From positions 62,001 to 126,000 of the forward strand of contig NZ_JXST01000007.1 in assembly GCF_000878195.1 (NCBI RefSeq): DNA of 64,000 nt, given 5' to 3'. The notes under the pieces are model-generated. The model was not told the origin of the DNA. It did not search any database and was given only the letters and a program-made list of their open reading frames with translations. The DNA comes from Mycolicibacterium llatzerense (GTDB lineage Bacteria > Actinomycetota > Actinomycetes > Mycobacteriales > Mycobacteriaceae). Below, piece by piece: positions 62,957-64,000 of this stretch (its first letter is position 1; the number at the start of each line of letters is the position of its first letter). Both the position numbers and the translations under genes were made by a program.

Positions 62957-63182
62957 TCGCCAAGCCCTTTGGATGGTTTCGTGGCCCCCGCGCAGATCAT
63001 CGCGCGCCGCGGGGTGACAGGGCTCGCGGCGCCAGCTAAGGGTCGGTGCTGAATCGCTCGCCGGCTGCCCGTTCTCAAAACGGATGGCATCCTTCTCAAT
63101 TGAGATGTCGCGGAATGTCACAAATCATCTGGTTTTGAGAACTTTGGCCGGTTGGTGGGCGTCAAAATCTGTATCCGAGTCG

Positions 63183-63479
63183 TTAGCACTCGACGCCGAC
63201 GAAGACGGGCGGCCGATTGAGTTTGGATCCACGGGTCATCCTGGAGGACTGCGGGGTTCGGACCGGGTTCACTCTCGTCACCGTGCACTTCGACAGCGCG
63301 TCGTCGCCTTGTTTGCTGATAATCGCATGCCCGCCTTGCGATTGGATGCGGGCGATGGTGTCAACGGCTCCGCCGCCCGCCGCGGGGGCCGCTCCAGCAG
63401 TCCCCGGCCCCCCTAGCGCGAGGGAAGCGACGACACCCGCCGCGCAGAGGCCGATGATGCTGGTTGTGCTCTTACGCAT
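63183..63479 (-). CDS. Small secreted mycobacterial protein
   Basis: A 98-residue protein with a clear signal peptide (STTSIIGLCAAGVVASLALG, cleavage near AGA-AP). The mature part has IARIQSQGGHAIISKQG, ALSKCTVTRV and a final VFVGVEC, the pattern of small secreted mycobacterial proteins with two cysteines and a CTVT motif. Such proteins are common in this genus and of unknown function. ATG 63479. Confidence 0.75.
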   Translation of the reverse strand: MRKSTTSIIGLCAAGVVASLALGGPGTAGAAPAAGGGAVDTIARIQSQGGHAIISKQGDDALSKCTVTRVNPVRTPQSSRMTRGSKLNRPPVFVGVEC

Positions 63480-64000
63480 TGCGTGCTCCTTATTGTGCGA
63501 GACGCCCGGTTAGTCGTCAGTGCCGTCGCCGCCGAATATGTGGTAGTAGTGCGATGTTTAGCAGCCAATGCCCGGCACGACACTGAATTGGCATGCGGCA
63601 CAAGCTGAACAGGTACGGATCGGCTTGGCGATCCTTGTTGCGATGGCAATTGCCCGCGCCGATCCGGCACCGTTGCGCGACTCCTCGTCGGTTGAGACGT
63701 TCCCGAATGTTGCTCAACGCGGAGTCCAAATGTGCTGGAACGAAAGGATCTACGTCGTGGTTTAGTTCAAATGGCGATCGTGACAGTATTTCTCGTGGCA
63801 AAGCGGCGTCAATGCTCGCCGCGGGTCTCATAGAGGATTCATATCGCCGTCTGCTGTTCGATGTGCGCACCGATAAGCGTTGTGCTCGTTCGTGTTAGAG
63901 GTACTGGCGTAAGCGATGCATCGTCCGATGCACGGCACCCGGCACGTTGGCAGTCGAGGCACGCAGCAATTGCGATCCCGTATTATCAGAACTCCCTATG
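63480..64000. other. 521-bp terminal stretch without a supported gene
   Basis: Short open frames exist on both strands, but none has a good start, ribosome binding site or recognisable protein. It may hold promoters for the secreted protein gene or remnants. Confidence 0.45.

Larger units (their letters stand above)
54465..64000. mobile_element. Second accessory element, left end in the pilin gene, right end outside the window
   Basis: The conserved tad gene order stops abruptly inside the pilin gene and is followed by small DNA-binding proteins, a helicase, hypothetical genes and frameshifted remnants typical of mobile or defence islands. No integrase or transposase lies in the visible part, so the type of element and its right end cannot be told. 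Confidence 0.65.

Noticed and set aside
63568..63765. A 65-codon plus-strand frame near the window end
   Set aside because: No ribosome binding site and no recognisable pattern; insufficient for a gene call.

Overview
The window is high-GC actinobacterial DNA, almost certainly from a fast-growing Mycobacterium (Mycolicibacterium). The main reason is a long run of genes, about 24.4 to 54.4 kb, in the same order as the M. tuberculosis Rv3684-Rv3656c region read in reverse: cds1, a metallophosphoesterase, ponA2, whiB4, two Get3-like ATPases, RidA and MBL proteins, crp, nth, a thioredoxin-like protein, a NUDIX hydrolase, marP, ephE, a holin-X-like membrane protein, a secreted protease, acs, an Rv3662c homologue, an Rv3661-like phosphatase, ssd and tad-type pilus genes. 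Two conserved mycobacterial small RNAs sit at the expected places: an Ms1/MTS2823-type RNA and a 6C (B11) RNA. The dppABCD genes that lie between acs and Rv3662c in M. tuberculosis are absent. Homology names are from memory of these families; no search was run.

Accessory region 1 (1 to about 16 kb) is catabolic and regulatory. A carboxylesterase and a VirS/OruR-type AraC regulator precede a compact set: [2Fe-2S] ferredoxin, CYP153-type P450, FAD ferredoxin reductase, SCP2-domain protein, acyl-CoA ligase and NDMA-type alcohol dehydrogenase. Together these suggest terminal hydroxylation of an alkane or similar chain, oxidation of the alcohol and CoA activation of the acid. Next come a translationally coupled BtrH-like/transglutaminase-like pair, a PaaI-type thioesterase with no normal start codon, an F420-type oxidoreductase, a small conserved protein, a KstR-like TetR repressor coupled to a second thioesterase, and another TetR regulator.

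Accessory region 2 (about 16.4 to 24.1 kb) looks like an integrative element lodged at the 3' end of a tRNA-Pro(CGG) gene. It has a tyrosine integrase, an AlpA-like excisionase, an AAA-type replication ATPase and a tightly overlapping three-gene cassette (TIGR04255-like protein, HTH protein with a ParS/Xre-like tail, and a protein with an SQTCD motif). The cassette is a candidate defence or toxin-antitoxin module.

The tad pilus locus at the right has been broken twice. A Tn554-like element (tnpA, tnpB, tnpC and a methyltransferase cargo gene; 5,446 bp at 47268-52713) splits the tadA-like ATPase gene exactly before the TGHEGG...TVHAN motif. The Flp pilin gene is cut after about 23 codons by a second element that runs to the window end. 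That element carries short DNA-binding proteins, two related XRE regulators, an 18-bp perfect palindrome, a UvrD-like helicase overlapping a DUF2290 gene, an unrecognised protein with a Zn-binding look, and frameshifted debris. The helicase/DUF2290 pair and the TIGR04255 cassette are the best candidates for an undescribed system.
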